Source: BPGL01 sp035463115
GTDB taxonomy: Bacteria; Actinomycetota; UBA4738; HRBIN12
NCBI GenBank assembly: GCA_035463115.1
Contig: DATHTO010000149.1
Location: 37,694-101,693, forward strand
Reading direction: 5' to 3'
Length of the DNA stretch: 64,000 nt
Shown here: piece by piece, positions 7,933 through 16,183 of the stretch
How the letters are laid out: each line of letters opens with the position of its first letter
Numbering within the stretch: position 1 is the stretch's first letter
Position numbers and translations under genes: made by a program
The notes under the pieces: model-generated
The model's database searches: none
Seen by the model: only the letters and a program-made list of their open reading frames with translations
Told to the model about the DNA's origin: nothing

Positions 7933-9293
7933 CGGATCTGCGCGGTTCGGCGGCGGCGGTCGCCGATCGGCTCCGCGACGCGGGCGTCCAGGCGGTGATG
8001 CTGCCGTTCGTCGATCCCTCGATGATCGTGCGGACGAAGGTGATCCCGCTCGAGCGCTTCGAGCACGTGGCCGAACGCGGGGTCGGGCTCTCGACGCTCT
8101 TCAACGTCGCGATGTCGAACGACGCGTTCGCGCTCGCCGACGGTTACATCGACGGCCCGAGCGGCGACCTGCGTCTCGTGCCCGATCCGTCGGCCGCCGT
8201 TCCGGTCGCGGCCATGCCGGGATGGGCGTGGGCGCCGGTCGACCAGTACTCGCAGGACGGGCAACCGTATCCGGGCTGCCCGCGGACGTTCGCGCGTCGG
8301 CAAGCGGAGGCGTTCGCGTCGCGGGGCCTGTCCGTGCGCGTCGCGTTCGAGTTCGAGTTCTCGATCGGGACGCGAGGGGCCGACGGCTCGTTGATCCCCG
8401 CGCACGAGGGTCCGGGGTACAGCGACATCGCGCTCGTCCGGAACCACGACTTCGCGCTGGACCTGCTGGTGACCGCCGAGGCGCAGGGTCTGCAGCTCCA
8501 GCAGCTGCATCCCGAGTACGCCGACGGCCAGTTCGAGATGTCGATCGCGCCCGGCGACCCCGTCGCCGCCGCCGATGCCGCCATGCTGGTCCGGCAGACG
8601 GTGCGCGCCGTCGCGCGCCGACACGGGCTGCTCGCGTCCTTCGCGCCGCAGGTTGGACCCGACACCGGGAACGGGACGCACATGCACGTCAGCGTCTGGG
8701 AGGGCGACCGGAACCTGCTGTCCGGCGGCGACGGCCCCGCCGGGATGCAGCCGATCGGCGAGCGGGCCGTCGCGGGGATCCTCGGCGAGCTTCCGGCGGT
8801 CGTCGCGGTGACGGTGCCGACATGTCTCGGGTACGAGCGCCTGCAGCCGCACCACTGGTCCGGCGCGATGCAGTGCTGGGGCACCGAGAACCGCGAGGCG
8901 GCGCTCCGGTTCGTCGCCGGCGTGTCCGACGCGACCGCGGGGTCGGCGAACGTCGAGGTGAAGCCGGTCGACGGAACGGCGAACCCGTACCTGGCCGTCG
9001 GCGCCGTGCTCGCGGCCGCCTCCCACGGGATCGAGACCGCGGCGACGCTTCCGCCGTCGACCGTCGAGGATCCGTCGTCGCTCCCGAGCGACGTCGCCCG
9101 CGACCGGGGCGTGCGGCAGTTGCCCGCGTCGCTCGCTGAGTCGACGGAGCGGTTCGCCGCCTCGAGCGTCCTGCGCGAGGCGATGGGCGAGTTCCTGTTC
9201 GAGACGTACCTCGCGACGCGACGGGGCGAGGTCGAGCAGTACGCCGACGCGGGCGCCGAGGAACTGATCCGGCGGCTGCGCTGGCGCTTCTGA
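7929..9293 (+). CDS. Glutamine-synthetase-like gamma-glutamyl ligase (GlnA family)
   Basis: 454 residues from ATG 7929, overlapping the regulator stop (ATGA) with GGAGGA at 7921-7926. Family motifs include FEFEFSIG (metal-binding Glu residues), HPEYADGQFEMSIAP, NGTHMHVS near residue 248, and a late CWGTENREAALR. Residue spacing resembles GS-like ligases that couple glutamate to amines (PuuA, IpuC, GlnA3/GlnA4, the FluG C-terminal half) more than housekeeping GlnA. I see no adenylylation-loop tyrosine motif. The neighbouring amidohydrolase is the other half of FluG. Likely reaction: ATP-dependent gamma-glutamylation of an amine. The substrate is unknown. Confidence 0.88.
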   Translation: MTDLRGSAAAVADRLRDAGVQAVMLPFVDPSMIVRTKVIPLERFEHVAERGVGLSTLFNVAMSNDAFALADGYIDGPSGDLRLVPDPSAAVPVAAMPGWAWAPVDQYSQDGQPYPGCPRTFARRQAEAFASRGLSVRVAFEFEFSIGTRGADGSLIPAHEGPGYSDIALVRNHDFALDLLVTAEAQGLQLQQLHPEYADGQFEMSIAPGDPVAAADAAMLVRQTVRAVARRHGLLASFAPQVGPDTGNGTHMHVSVWEGDRNLLSGGDGPAGMQPIGERAVAGILGELPAVVAVTVPTCLGYERLQPHHWSGAMQCWGTENREAALRFVAGVSDATAGSANVEVKPVDGTANPYLAVGAVLAAASHGIETAATLPPSTVEDPSSLPSDVARDRGVRQLPASLAESTERFAASSVLREAMGEFLFETYLATRRGEVEQYADAGAEELIRRLRWRF

Positions 9294-9315
9294 CCACCAC
9301 GCGAGGGGGAGAGCC

Positions 9316-10488
9316 GTGGCACGGATCGATCTCACGGGCGCCGACGTCATCGACGCGCACAGTCACCCGTTCCGGACGCAGGACCTGCTCGACCGCGAGC
9401 CGCGAACGTTCGAGACGCGGTGCATGTTCCTCGGCACGGCGCTGCTGTCGTCGGGCCACGCGCACCACGAGGCGGCGGCCTTCGTCGAGGAGCTCACCGA
9501 GTCGACGATGTTCGGTCTCGCGCTCCGCAGATGGATGGCGAGGCACCTCGGATGCGAGGCGACGAAGGAGGCCGTGGTCGCTGCGCGCGACGCCGCCCTG
9601 CGTGCCGATCCGCCCGGGTACTGCCGCGGTCTGCTCGACGCCGAGAACGTCGTGGCGGTCGTCGCGGACGAGGGGTACCCGCAGCCGACGATCCCTCGCT
9701 CGGAGTTCGAGGAGGCCCTCGGTGGCGTGACCGTCCACCGCGTCAGCCGCATCGAGCCGTGGATCGTCGAGGCGCGCGAGGAGGCGTCGTTCGACGCGAT
9801 GGTCCAGCGGTTCGACGCGATCGGTCGCGAAGCGGCGTCGGACCCGTTGCTGATCGGGTTCAAGACGATCATCGCGTACCGGACGGGCCTCGACATCACG
9901 GATCCCTCGTCGTCGGACGCGTCGGCGGCGTTCGACCGCTGGCGGAACGACGGCTGGACGGAGTCACGGGAGCACGCGAAGCCGGTGCGTGACTTCCTGC
10001 TCCGGCGGGCGTTCGCGATCTGCAAGGAGCACGACCGCGTCTTCCACGTCCACGTCGGCGCCGGCGATCCCGACGTGAACCTCACGCACGCGCGACCGCA
10101 GGACGCGTTCTCGTTCTTCGTCGAGCACCAGGACGTGCGGATCCTGATGATCCACGCCGGCTGGCCGTGGGTGGCAGAGGCGTCGTACGTCGGCACGGTG
10201 CTGCCGAACGTGTGGATCGACATCTCCGAGCTCGTGCCGTGGGGCTGGGGACAGACCGATTGGTCGCTCGAGATGCTCCTCGGCTCGGTGCCGGTCGAGA
10301 AGGTCATGCACGGATCCGACGAGTCCTCGGAGCCGGAGATGTTCCCGGTGTCGGCGTGGATGGTGCGCGAGGCGCTCGAGCGCGTCCTCGGAACGTTCGT
10401 GGATCGCGGATACCTCGACACGGGCGCCGCCGAGCGTCTCGGCCGCGGCGTCCTCGCGGACAACGTGCGCAAGCTGCACGGCATCTGA
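9316..10488 (+). CDS. Amidohydrolase family protein (FluG N-domain-like)
   Basis: 390 residues, GTG start with GAGGGGGA 6-7 bases upstream. The N-terminal metal motif DAHSHPFR, mid-protein GFKTIIAYRTGL, HVHVGAGD and LMIHAGWPW, and a late HGSDESSEPE follow the order of a TIM-barrel amidohydrolase of the amidohydrolase-2/FluG group (His-x-His, Lys/His, His, Asp). It is cotranscribed with the GS-like ligase, 22 bases downstream. In fungi the two domains are one polypeptide (FluG); here they are separate. It probably hydrolyses the gamma-glutamyl product or a related amide. It ends convergently against the DinB-like gene. Confidence 0.88.
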   Translation: MARIDLTGADVIDAHSHPFRTQDLLDREPRTFETRCMFLGTALLSSGHAHHEAAAFVEELTESTMFGLALRRWMARHLGCEATKEAVVAARDAALRADPPGYCRGLLDAENVVAVVADEGYPQPTIPRSEFEEALGGVTVHRVSRIEPWIVEAREEASFDAMVQRFDAIGREAASDPLLIGFKTIIAYRTGLDITDPSSSDASAAFDRWRNDGWTESREHAKPVRDFLLRRAFAICKEHDRVFHVHVGAGDPDVNLTHARPQDAFSFFVEHQDVRILMIHAGWPWVAEASYVGTVLPNVWIDISELVPWGWGQTDWSLEMLLGSVPVEKVMHGSDESSEPEMFPVSAWMVREALERVLGTFVDRGYLDTGAAERLGRGVLADNVRKLHGI

Positions 10489-10528
10489 CGCGAGCGCGCG
10501 CTGCCGCGCCGACAGCTCCGAGCTCCGC

Positions 10529-10987
10529 CTAGCGATCGTCGAGGCCGAGCGCGGCCTCGATCTCGTCGAGGTGCTCGCCGCGATGCGACGCGCGGACGGC
10601 GTAGATGGGGCTCTCGGGATCGAACGGGTGCATCCGCTCCCGCGGGAGCGCCGCCACCGCCGCGTCGGTGTTCTCGGCGATCTGGAGAGCGAGATGGACC
10701 GATGCCTCCGGCGCGATCGCGTGGATCAGCGGCCGTGACGCGTCGTTGATCCAGTCGACGTCCTCGGGTTCGGTGTCGGTCGGCGAGAACGGCACGCCGC
10801 GCTCGAGCTTGCCGATCAGCGACAGCACGCGGGCGTCCCAGAACGCGATGTGGCCGAGGACGCCGGCGACGTTCCAGTACTCGTTGACGGACGCGCGGAG
10901 CTGCTCCTCTTCGAGGCGCTCGATCAGTCGCCGCATGCGATCGCGCTCGCGGTCGTTCTCGGCGACGTGATCCACGGTGTCGGCCAC
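10529..10987 (-). CDS. DinB-like four-helix-bundle protein
   Basis: 152 residues from GTG 10987. The sequence matches the DinB/maleylpyruvate-isomerase-N fold: an early EYWNVAGVLGHIAFWDARV stretch with the characteristic helix-2 His, HPFDP in the middle, and a late HRGEHLDEIEAALG with another His. These positions would form the divalent-metal triad typical of the superfamily. Members include thiol-S-transferases and stress proteins of unknown role. No functional partner is evident. It is convergent with the amidohydrolase. Confidence 0.7.
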   Translation of the reverse strand: MADTVDHVAENDRERDRMRRLIERLEEEQLRASVNEYWNVAGVLGHIAFWDARVLSLIGKLERGVPFSPTDTEPEDVDWINDASRPLIHAIAPEASVHLALQIAENTDAAVAALPRERMHPFDPESPIYAVRASHRGEHLDEIEAALGLDDR

Positions 10988-11014
10988 GAGCCGATGCTAC
11001 TCCGGACAGCTCGG

Positions 11015-11200
11015 CCCGGACGACCGTCGTTCGCGACCAGCGCCCAGCGTGCGTATCCCGTGCCGAGCGCCTGGATCGCCGAGGCGACGGCGGCGCCGAG
11101 GAAGATCCATCCGATCGGGTTCGCCGGTCGCTGCAGGCGATGACCAGGCCGACCGTACCGACGACGAGGGCCATCGAAGCGCCGAGCCCGGTGGCCGAAG
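11015..11200 (-). pseudogene. Remnant of a membrane sensor protein N-terminus, frameshifted
   Basis: Leftward reading gives a hydrophobic helix (SATGLGASMALVVGTVGLVI) and then, in another frame, RPANPIGWIFLGAAVASAIQ followed by ALGTGYARWALV. The R-P-x-N-P-I-G-W signature after a first helix is familiar from the N-terminal membrane region of actinobacterial sensor histidine kinases. One frame change is needed at about 11130-11140. No kinase core follows; the reading runs into the DinB-like gene. I interpret it as a decayed 5' fragment filling the 256-base gap. Confidence 0.5.
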
Positions 11201-11243
11201 TCGGGGGGGATCGGGTGAACCGATGGCTGCGGTCGTACCGGGG

Positions 11244-11831
11244 TCAGTACGTCGTCATGCGAGCGACGACGGTGTCGGTGCGTTCCGGGTCGTTCTTCGA
11301 CGTGATCGTCACCGGGCAGCGGTAGCTGACGCCTTCGGCGGTCGTCGGGGCGATGATGTTGAGCGTGAGGTACACCCTCTTGTTCCGCTCGAGCGACGAC
11401 GGGAACGTGAACGCCGCGGTGCCGTCCTTGAACGCGTCGGTGATCTTCGTATCGGCCGTGCCGAGCCCCTTGATCCTGCCGAGATGCACGTTGTTGACGT
11501 TGAAGCGCTTGTTGCCGCGGCAACCCTTCACGAAGAACGTGTCGCGCTCGGTTCCGTCGTTCTGCAGCGCGAGCCAGAACCGGACCCCTTCGCCGTCCTC
11601 CATGCGCACCGAGACGCGCTGACGCCGTCCGGTGTCGTTGTAGACGTCCTTCCCGCGCCAGGGGTGGGGCAGCGGGTCGATCGTGCATCCCATCGAGAGC
11701 CCGCACAGCTTGATCCACTGATCGGGGCGATACGGGAGGGGTTCCGCCCGCGCGACGGCCGGCGGCACCACCGCGACCAGCGTCGCGAACAGGGACAACG
11801 ACGCCACGAGGGATCCGAGGGCTCGCTTCAT
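11244..11831 (-). CDS. Secreted protein of unknown function
   Basis: 195 residues with a Sec signal peptide (MKRALGSLVASLSLFATLVA..., cleavage near AVARA-EP, about residue 29). The mature part begins with PDQWIKLCG and contains GKDVYNDTGRRQ, FFVKGCRGNKRF and YLTLNIIAPTTAEG. This looks like a beta-sandwich with four Cys residues that may form two disulfides. Similar exported proteins with a 'DxWIK...G...YN..G..Q' pattern occur in actinobacteria without assigned function. No operon partner; the upstream neighbour is divergent. Confidence 0.7.
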   Translation of the reverse strand: MKRALGSLVASLSLFATLVAVVPPAVARAEPLPYRPDQWIKLCGLSMGCTIDPLPHPWRGKDVYNDTGRRQRVSVRMEDGEGVRFWLALQNDGTERDTFFVKGCRGNKRFNVNNVHLGRIKGLGTADTKITDAFKDGTAAFTFPSSLERNKRVYLTLNIIAPTTAEGVSYRCPVTITSKNDPERTDTVVARMTTY

Positions 11832-11926
11832 GTCGTCGACGATACCGCCGGAGACGTCACGGACGGCGGAGGTTGGGCGGTCGAGCCATCGGGCAAGACC
11901 GCCGACATGGCGCGGCGGAGGAACCG

Positions 11927-12568
11927 ATGATCACGAAGGGGCTGCTCGTGCGGCTCGACGTCCGGCGGGAGATGGAGGACGAGGCCGAAGGCGTGCTGCG
12001 ATCGCTCGTTCCGATGGTCGCGGACGAACCGGCCACGATCGCCTGGTTCGCCGTGCGGTTCGGGCGGGGGGACCACGGGATCTTCGCCGTGTTCCCCGAC
12101 GACGCCGGTCGGGACGCGCACCTGCAGGGACGCGTCACGCAGGAGCTGACGGGTCCGGGCGGCGACCCGTTCGAGACGACGCCGGTGATGCGTGGCTTCG
12201 ACGTCCTCGCGAGCAAGCTCCCGGACGGCCCAGCGTCGGCGGGGTCGATCGAGAAGGGCCTCCTCCTGACGATCGACGCGAAGGCGGGAAAGGAGGCCGA
12301 GGCCGCCGACGTCCTGCGCGGCGCCCGGGCGGTCGTCGACGGCGAGCCGGACACCGTCACGTGGTTCGCGATCCGCTTCGACGACGGCCGGTTCGGGATC
12401 TTCGACACGTTCCCGAACGGCGCCGCACGGTTCGCGCACCTCACCGGCGGGGTCCCGCGCGAGCTCGTGAAGCGCGGGCCGGACCTGCTCGCAGCGTTCC
12501 CCGACATGCAGATCCTCGACGTGACGGCGACGTCGTTCGCGGCGCCGGGATCGATCCGCACCGGCTGA
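11927..12568 (+). CDS. Tandem ABM-like (dimeric alpha/beta-barrel) domain protein
   Basis: 213 residues from ATG 11927 with GGAGG 5 bases upstream. It contains two copies of one roughly 100-residue unit: KGLLVRLDVR...TIAWFAVRFG...GIFAVFPDD and KGLLLTIDAK...TVTWFAIRFD...GIFDTFPNG. Each resembles the antibiotic-biosynthesis-monooxygenase/dimeric ferredoxin-like fold, so the chain could form the barrel within a single polypeptide. Some ABM proteins are cofactor-free oxygenases; no catalytic residue can be assigned here. The nei2-type gene starts 20 bases downstream, suggesting cotranscription. Confidence 0.7.
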   Translation: MITKGLLVRLDVRREMEDEAEGVLRSLVPMVADEPATIAWFAVRFGRGDHGIFAVFPDDAGRDAHLQGRVTQELTGPGGDPFETTPVMRGFDVLASKLPDGPASAGSIEKGLLLTIDAKAGKEAEAADVLRGARAVVDGEPDTVTWFAIRFDDGRFGIFDTFPNGAARFAHLTGGVPRELVKRGPDLLAAFPDMQILDVTATSFAAPGSIRTG

Positions 12569-12588
12569 GACGGCGGGGCGGTCCCGAC

Positions 12589-13413
12589 ATGCCCGAGGGT
12601 CATCTGGTGCATCGGCACGCGAGCGAGCTGGTGGCGCGGTTCGAGGGGACGTCGATCGAGGCGTCGTCGCCGCAGGGACGGTTCGCCGACGGTGCGGCCG
12701 CGATCGACGGGTTCGCGATGTCGGGCGCCGAGGCGTACGGCAAGCACCTCTTCGTGCGGTTCGGCGGCGACGATGGCTCGCCGCCGGTGCTCCACGTCCA
12801 TCTGGGCCGGTCCGGCCTCTGGTTGTGGGGGAAGCCCGGCACGGTTCCGCGGGGGTCGGTCCGGTTGCGGCTCGCGACGCCGAGCGACACGGCGGACCTG
12901 ATCGCGCCGCTGGTGTGCGAGCTCGGCGACCTGGTGCTCCGCGATGACGTGGTCGATCGGCTCGGTCCCGACCCGCTCCGTGCCGACGCCGATCCGGCCG
13001 CGGCGCGGGATGCGATCCGCCGGAGCGCGCAGCCGATCGGCGCGCTCCTGCTCGATCAGTCCGTGATCGCGGGTCTCGGGAACGTGCTGCGCGCCGAGAT
13101 CCTCAACCTCGTCGGGATCCATCCGTCGACGCCGGGCTCCGAGCTCGACGACGCCGACGTCGACGACATCTGGTCGTGCGCGGTCGACGTGATGCGGATC
13201 GCCGAACGCGAGGGACGGATCATCACCCGACGGCCGGACGGGGTCGACCCGGCCGAGCTCGACGAGATCGACGGTCGCTTCGTGTACGGGCGTGAACGAT
13301 GCGGACGATGCGGAACCCCGCTCGAGCACCTGACGATCGGCGGCCGCGCGATCGCCGCCTGTCCGCGGTGCCAACCGCTCGCACGGCCCGAACGCGCGGG
13401 GCGAGGACCGTGA
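12589..13413 (+). CDS. nei2: Fpg/Nei family DNA glycosylase/AP lyase (Nei2-like endonuclease VIII)
   Basis: 274 residues. The mature N-terminus is PEGH, with the catalytic Pro2 and Glu3 of the family. The helix-two-turn-helix region contains LDQSVIAGLGNVLRAEIL with the conserved Asn. The C-terminus has a complete zinc finger, CGRCG then CPRC, spaced about 16 residues apart. PEGH rather than PELP and overall similarity favour the actinobacterial Nei2 group. It excises oxidised bases and nicks the abasic site. Intact and normal length. Confidence 0.92.
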   Translation: MPEGHLVHRHASELVARFEGTSIEASSPQGRFADGAAAIDGFAMSGAEAYGKHLFVRFGGDDGSPPVLHVHLGRSGLWLWGKPGTVPRGSVRLRLATPSDTADLIAPLVCELGDLVLRDDVVDRLGPDPLRADADPAAARDAIRRSAQPIGALLLDQSVIAGLGNVLRAEILNLVGIHPSTPGSELDDADVDDIWSCAVDVMRIAEREGRIITRRPDGVDPAELDEIDGRFVYGRERCGRCGTPLEHLTIGGRAIAACPRCQPLARPERAGRGP

Positions 13414-13467
13414 CGACGCCGACGGGGCCGTGCCGGCCGGCGGGATGCGCCTCGACCGGATGGTTCG

Positions 13468-13707
13468 TCAGCCGGACAGCCGCTGACGCAGCAGCTCCTT
13501 GCCCTGTTCGGCGCCCTTGCGGCTCTCGTGTTGTGCCCGGCGGAAGAACTCCGCCAGCTCGCTGTCGCCCTCGCGTTGGGCGTCCTCGATGTACGTCTCG
13601 AGCCGGAGCACGTTGCTGAGGCAGGCCTCGACGAACCAGATGACGTTGTAATCCTTGTCCGCCGTGCCGGTGACCGACCCGGTCTCGCCGGTGTCCATCG
13701 CGCTCAT
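13468..13707 (-). CDS. Small conserved helical protein
   Basis: 79 residues from ATG 13707, chosen for the AAGGAGG just upstream; a reading 14 codons longer lacks one. After a short low-complexity start the chain is mostly amphipathic helix: DKDYNVIWFVEACLSNVLRL then YIEDAQREGDSELAEFFRRA and EQGKELLRQRL. The pattern 'Y...YI.DA...GD.ELAEFFR..Q' recalls small ferritin-like or rubrerythrin-like stubs in high-GC bacteria. No metal ligand set is complete, so function is unassigned. Confidence 0.65.
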   Translation of the reverse strand: MSAMDTGETGSVTGTADKDYNVIWFVEACLSNVLRLETYIEDAQREGDSELAEFFRRAQHESRKGAEQGKELLRQRLSG

Positions 13708-13874
13708 GGCGCCTCCTTCCCACGTGGTCTGCGTGCCTACCCGCGCCACCGTCGCGGAAACCTGCCGACGCTCCGGCGGCGGTGATCCACGGCGGCGAGC
13801 GCCCGCCTTCGGCCGATCGGTCCGACCGACGTGGGGAGACCTAGACTGCCGGACCGGCGACGGAGGGAGCGGCG

Positions 13875-14888
13875 ATGACGAAGGGCATCCTCGAACGACT
13901 GGCCGACGGGCCGGTGCTCGGTGACGGCGGCTACCTGCTCGAGCTCGAGAAGCGCGGCTACGTCCAGGCCGGGCCGTTCACGCCCGAGGTGGTGATCGAA
14001 CATCCGGAGGCGCTCCGGCAGCTCCATCGCGAGTTCCTCCGCGCGGGCGCCGAGGTGCTGCAGACGATGACCTTCTACGCGAGCGGAGACAAGCTCGCGA
14101 CCGTCGGCCTCGAGGGGAAGGTCGACGAGATCAACCGGACGGCCGTCGCGATCGCCCGTGAGGTCGCCGCCGAAGCCGATGCGCTCGTCGCGGGGAACCT
14201 GTCGCTCACGTGGGCGTACGACCCCGCCGACCCCGCGAGCGCCGACCACGTGCGCGAGCTGCTCGATCGGCAGTTCGCCGACCAGCTCGACGCCGGCCCG
14301 CCCCACTTCTGGATCGGCGAGACGTTCTCCTACCTCGGCGAAGCCCTGCTCTTCGTCGAGCGTGCCAAGCGGACGGGCCTGCCGGTGATGGTGACGATGT
14401 CGTTCGAGAAGCGCCCGTACGCGTCGTACGAGGGAGACGATCCGGCGACGTGCGCCGCACGGCTCGCCGAGGCCGGCGCCGACGTCGTCGGCGTGAACTG
14501 TCTGAACGGTCCCGCGCAGCAGCTGCCGATCGCGATCGAGATGGTGCGCGGCGTCGGCGGCGCGGTGCCGGTGGCGGCCCAGCCCGTCGCGTACGCGACG
14601 ACCGACGACGAGCCCGACTTCACGTCGACGGACCACTTCCCGTACGGGCTCACGGCGGTGACGTTGCCGCGCGGCGACATGGCGGGGTTCGCGGGACGGG
14701 CGCGTGAGGCGGGCGTCCGGTACATCGGATCGTGCTGCGGGTCGGTCGCCGAGCACGTCCGCGCGATGGCGAAGGTCTTGGGCAAGCTTCCGAGCGAGGA
14801 GCGATCGTGGCGGTCGCCGACCGGCAAGGCGATGTCGGCCTACGAGTACTACGACCACACCGAACGCGAAGCCGGCGTCGACGACTGA
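13875..14888 (+). CDS. Homocysteine S-methyltransferase family protein (betaine-homocysteine methyltransferase-like)
   Basis: 337-residue TIM barrel with the three zinc-binding Cys of the family visible: GVNCLNGP near residue 212 and the vicinal pair in GSCCGS near 290. The N-terminal GDGGYLLELEKRGY, the EVLQTMTFYAS strand and the late TGKAMSAYEYYDHTE are typical of the BHMT-like bacterial group. It transfers a methyl group to homocysteine; the donor could be glycine betaine or S-methylmethionine. It has its own upstream region and ends against a strong hairpin. Confidence 0.9.
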   Translation: MTKGILERLADGPVLGDGGYLLELEKRGYVQAGPFTPEVVIEHPEALRQLHREFLRAGAEVLQTMTFYASGDKLATVGLEGKVDEINRTAVAIAREVAAEADALVAGNLSLTWAYDPADPASADHVRELLDRQFADQLDAGPPHFWIGETFSYLGEALLFVERAKRTGLPVMVTMSFEKRPYASYEGDDPATCAARLAEAGADVVGVNCLNGPAQQLPIAIEMVRGVGGAVPVAAQPVAYATTDDEPDFTSTDHFPYGLTAVTLPRGDMAGFAGRAREAGVRYIGSCCGSVAEHVRAMAKVLGKLPSEERSWRSPTGKAMSAYEYYDHTEREAGVDD

Positions 14889-14935
14889 CGACGAGCGCCG
14901 TCGTCCTCCGCAGGTCGCGGCGTGGAACGCGGTGA

Positions 14936-14969
14936 CGGTGGCGCGGGGCCTCCAGCGCCCGCGCCACCG
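14936..14969. terminator. GC-rich hairpin between convergent genes
   Basis: A 12-bp perfect stem (CGGTGGCGCGGG at 14936-14947 with CCCGCGCCACCG at 14958-14969) and a 10-base loop lie between the homocysteine methyltransferase stop and the cupredoxin stop, which face each other. No clear T-tract is present on either side, as is common in high-GC bacteria. It could serve both genes. Confidence 0.6.
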
Positions 14970-14981
14970 CGCCCTGGGTCG

Positions 14982-15365
14982 TCACTCGACCGTGAGGGTG
15001 GTCTCCATCCCTTGCGCCCGATGGAACTCGCAGAACAGGGTGTAGCTGCCGGGGGCGAGGTCGACCGTCGCGGTCGCCGTCTGCCCCGCTCCGACCTGGA
15101 CGTCGACGTCTTCGCCCTCGATCGTGAACGTGTGGGGCGCTTGCCCTTCGTTCACGAGCTCGACGTCGCCCGCCGCGATCACGGGGTCGGCGGGCTCGTA
15201 GGCGTTGTCGACGAGCGTGACGGTCCTCGACGCCGAGGCGTCGGTGTCGGCTCCGGCGGCGTCGCCGGCCGCGTCCTCTCCGCCACCGCCACACGCGGCG
15301 AGCAGTAGGGCTGCCGCCAGCGCGAGCGCGACGGAACGGCTGGCGGTGGTGAGCGTCCTTGCCAT
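14982..15365 (-). CDS. Cupredoxin (plastocyanin/amicyanin-like) lipoprotein
   Basis: 127 residues from ATG 15365 with GGAGG upstream. Lipoprotein signal with lipobox LLLAAC. The mature domain carries the type I copper ligands: His in APHTF, then Cys, His and Met in LFCEFHRAQGM. It is probably a membrane-anchored blue-copper electron carrier or copper-binding protein outside the cell membrane. It lies 14 bases after the double-cupredoxin gene and is the last gene of the leftward unit starting at 16647. Confidence 0.85.
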   Translation of the reverse strand: MARTLTTASRSVALALAAALLLAACGGGGEDAAGDAAGADTDASASRTVTLVDNAYEPADPVIAAGDVELVNEGQAPHTFTIEGEDVDVQVGAGQTATATVDLAPGSYTLFCEFHRAQGMETTLTVE

Positions 15366-15379
15366 CTGGCCTCCTTCGG

Positions 15380-16183
15380 TCAGGCCACGTGCACGGTGCC
15401 GCGCATCGTGGGATGGATCGCGCAGGCGTAGCGGTAGGTCCCGGGCCGGTCGAAGCGGAACGAGAACGACCCTTCGGGATCGAGCGTTCCGGAGTCGAAC
15501 GCCCCGCCCTCGTCCGTGACGGTGTGCGGAGCGGGGTCGACGTTCGTCCACGTCACGTCGGTGCCGCTCGCGACGTGGACCTCGTCAGGAGCGAACGCGA
15601 AGTCCGCGATCTCGACCGCGTCGGGTGCCGCCGGGCTGGTGTCCTCGAACACGAGTGGCGCGTCCGGCGTGACGACCAGGGTCGTGCGCATCCCGCGATC
15701 GTCGTGCTCCGCGACGAAGCACTCGATCTCGTAGGTCCCCGGCGGAAGATCCGCGCGGATCCGAACGACGTTGCCGGGCCCGAACTCGGGTCCTTCGAGC
15801 TTCAGCTCGCCGTTGCCCGGCCCGCTGTGGTCGCCGTCGTCGTCCTCGCCCTCGATCTCGAAGCCATGGATCAACGCGCCGCCGTTGCGGATCACGAACG
15901 TGACCGGGCCGGGCCGGATCTCGTCGGCTTCGAGCGTGATCGCGAACTCACCGAAGCCGATCTCGAGGCCGCCCTCGCGCGGGTCCATGCGACGCGTCGA
16001 CCCCGTCTGCCCATCGGCAGTCGACGAGGGGTCTCGGTCGCCGGCCGTCCGTGTCGACGCCGCCTCGGAGGCGCGCCGATCGGGCACGACCGCGGCGTCG
16101 TCCTCCGCGAGCGAACACGCGGTCGGGACGGTGGCGACGAGGGCCGCCGCCACCGTCCGTCGAGCCGTACGGGCCAGCGACAT
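15380..16183 (-). CDS. Double-cupredoxin lipoprotein
   Basis: 267 residues with an N-terminal signal and lipobox-like VPTAC. There are two cupredoxin domains. Domain 1 (about 70-175) has His in ALIHGFEIEG, then Cys, His and Met in ECFVAEHDDRGM. Domain 2 (about 185-267) has His in APHTVTDEGG, then Cys, His and Met in YACAIHPTM. In domain 1 the spacing between Cys, His and Met is longer than the classical C-x2-H or C-x4-H, so its copper site may differ. It overlaps the preceding Asp/His-rich gene as ATGA. Likely extracytoplasmic copper binding or electron transfer. Confidence 0.8.
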   Translation of the reverse strand: MSLARTARRTVAAALVATVPTACSLAEDDAAVVPDRRASEAASTRTAGDRDPSSTADGQTGSTRRMDPREGGLEIGFGEFAITLEADEIRPGPVTFVIRNGGALIHGFEIEGEDDDGDHSGPGNGELKLEGPEFGPGNVVRIRADLPPGTYEIECFVAEHDDRGMRTTLVVTPDAPLVFEDTSPAAPDAVEIADFAFAPDEVHVASGTDVTWTNVDPAPHTVTDEGGAFDSGTLDPEGSFSFRFDRPGTYRYACAIHPTMRGTVHVA

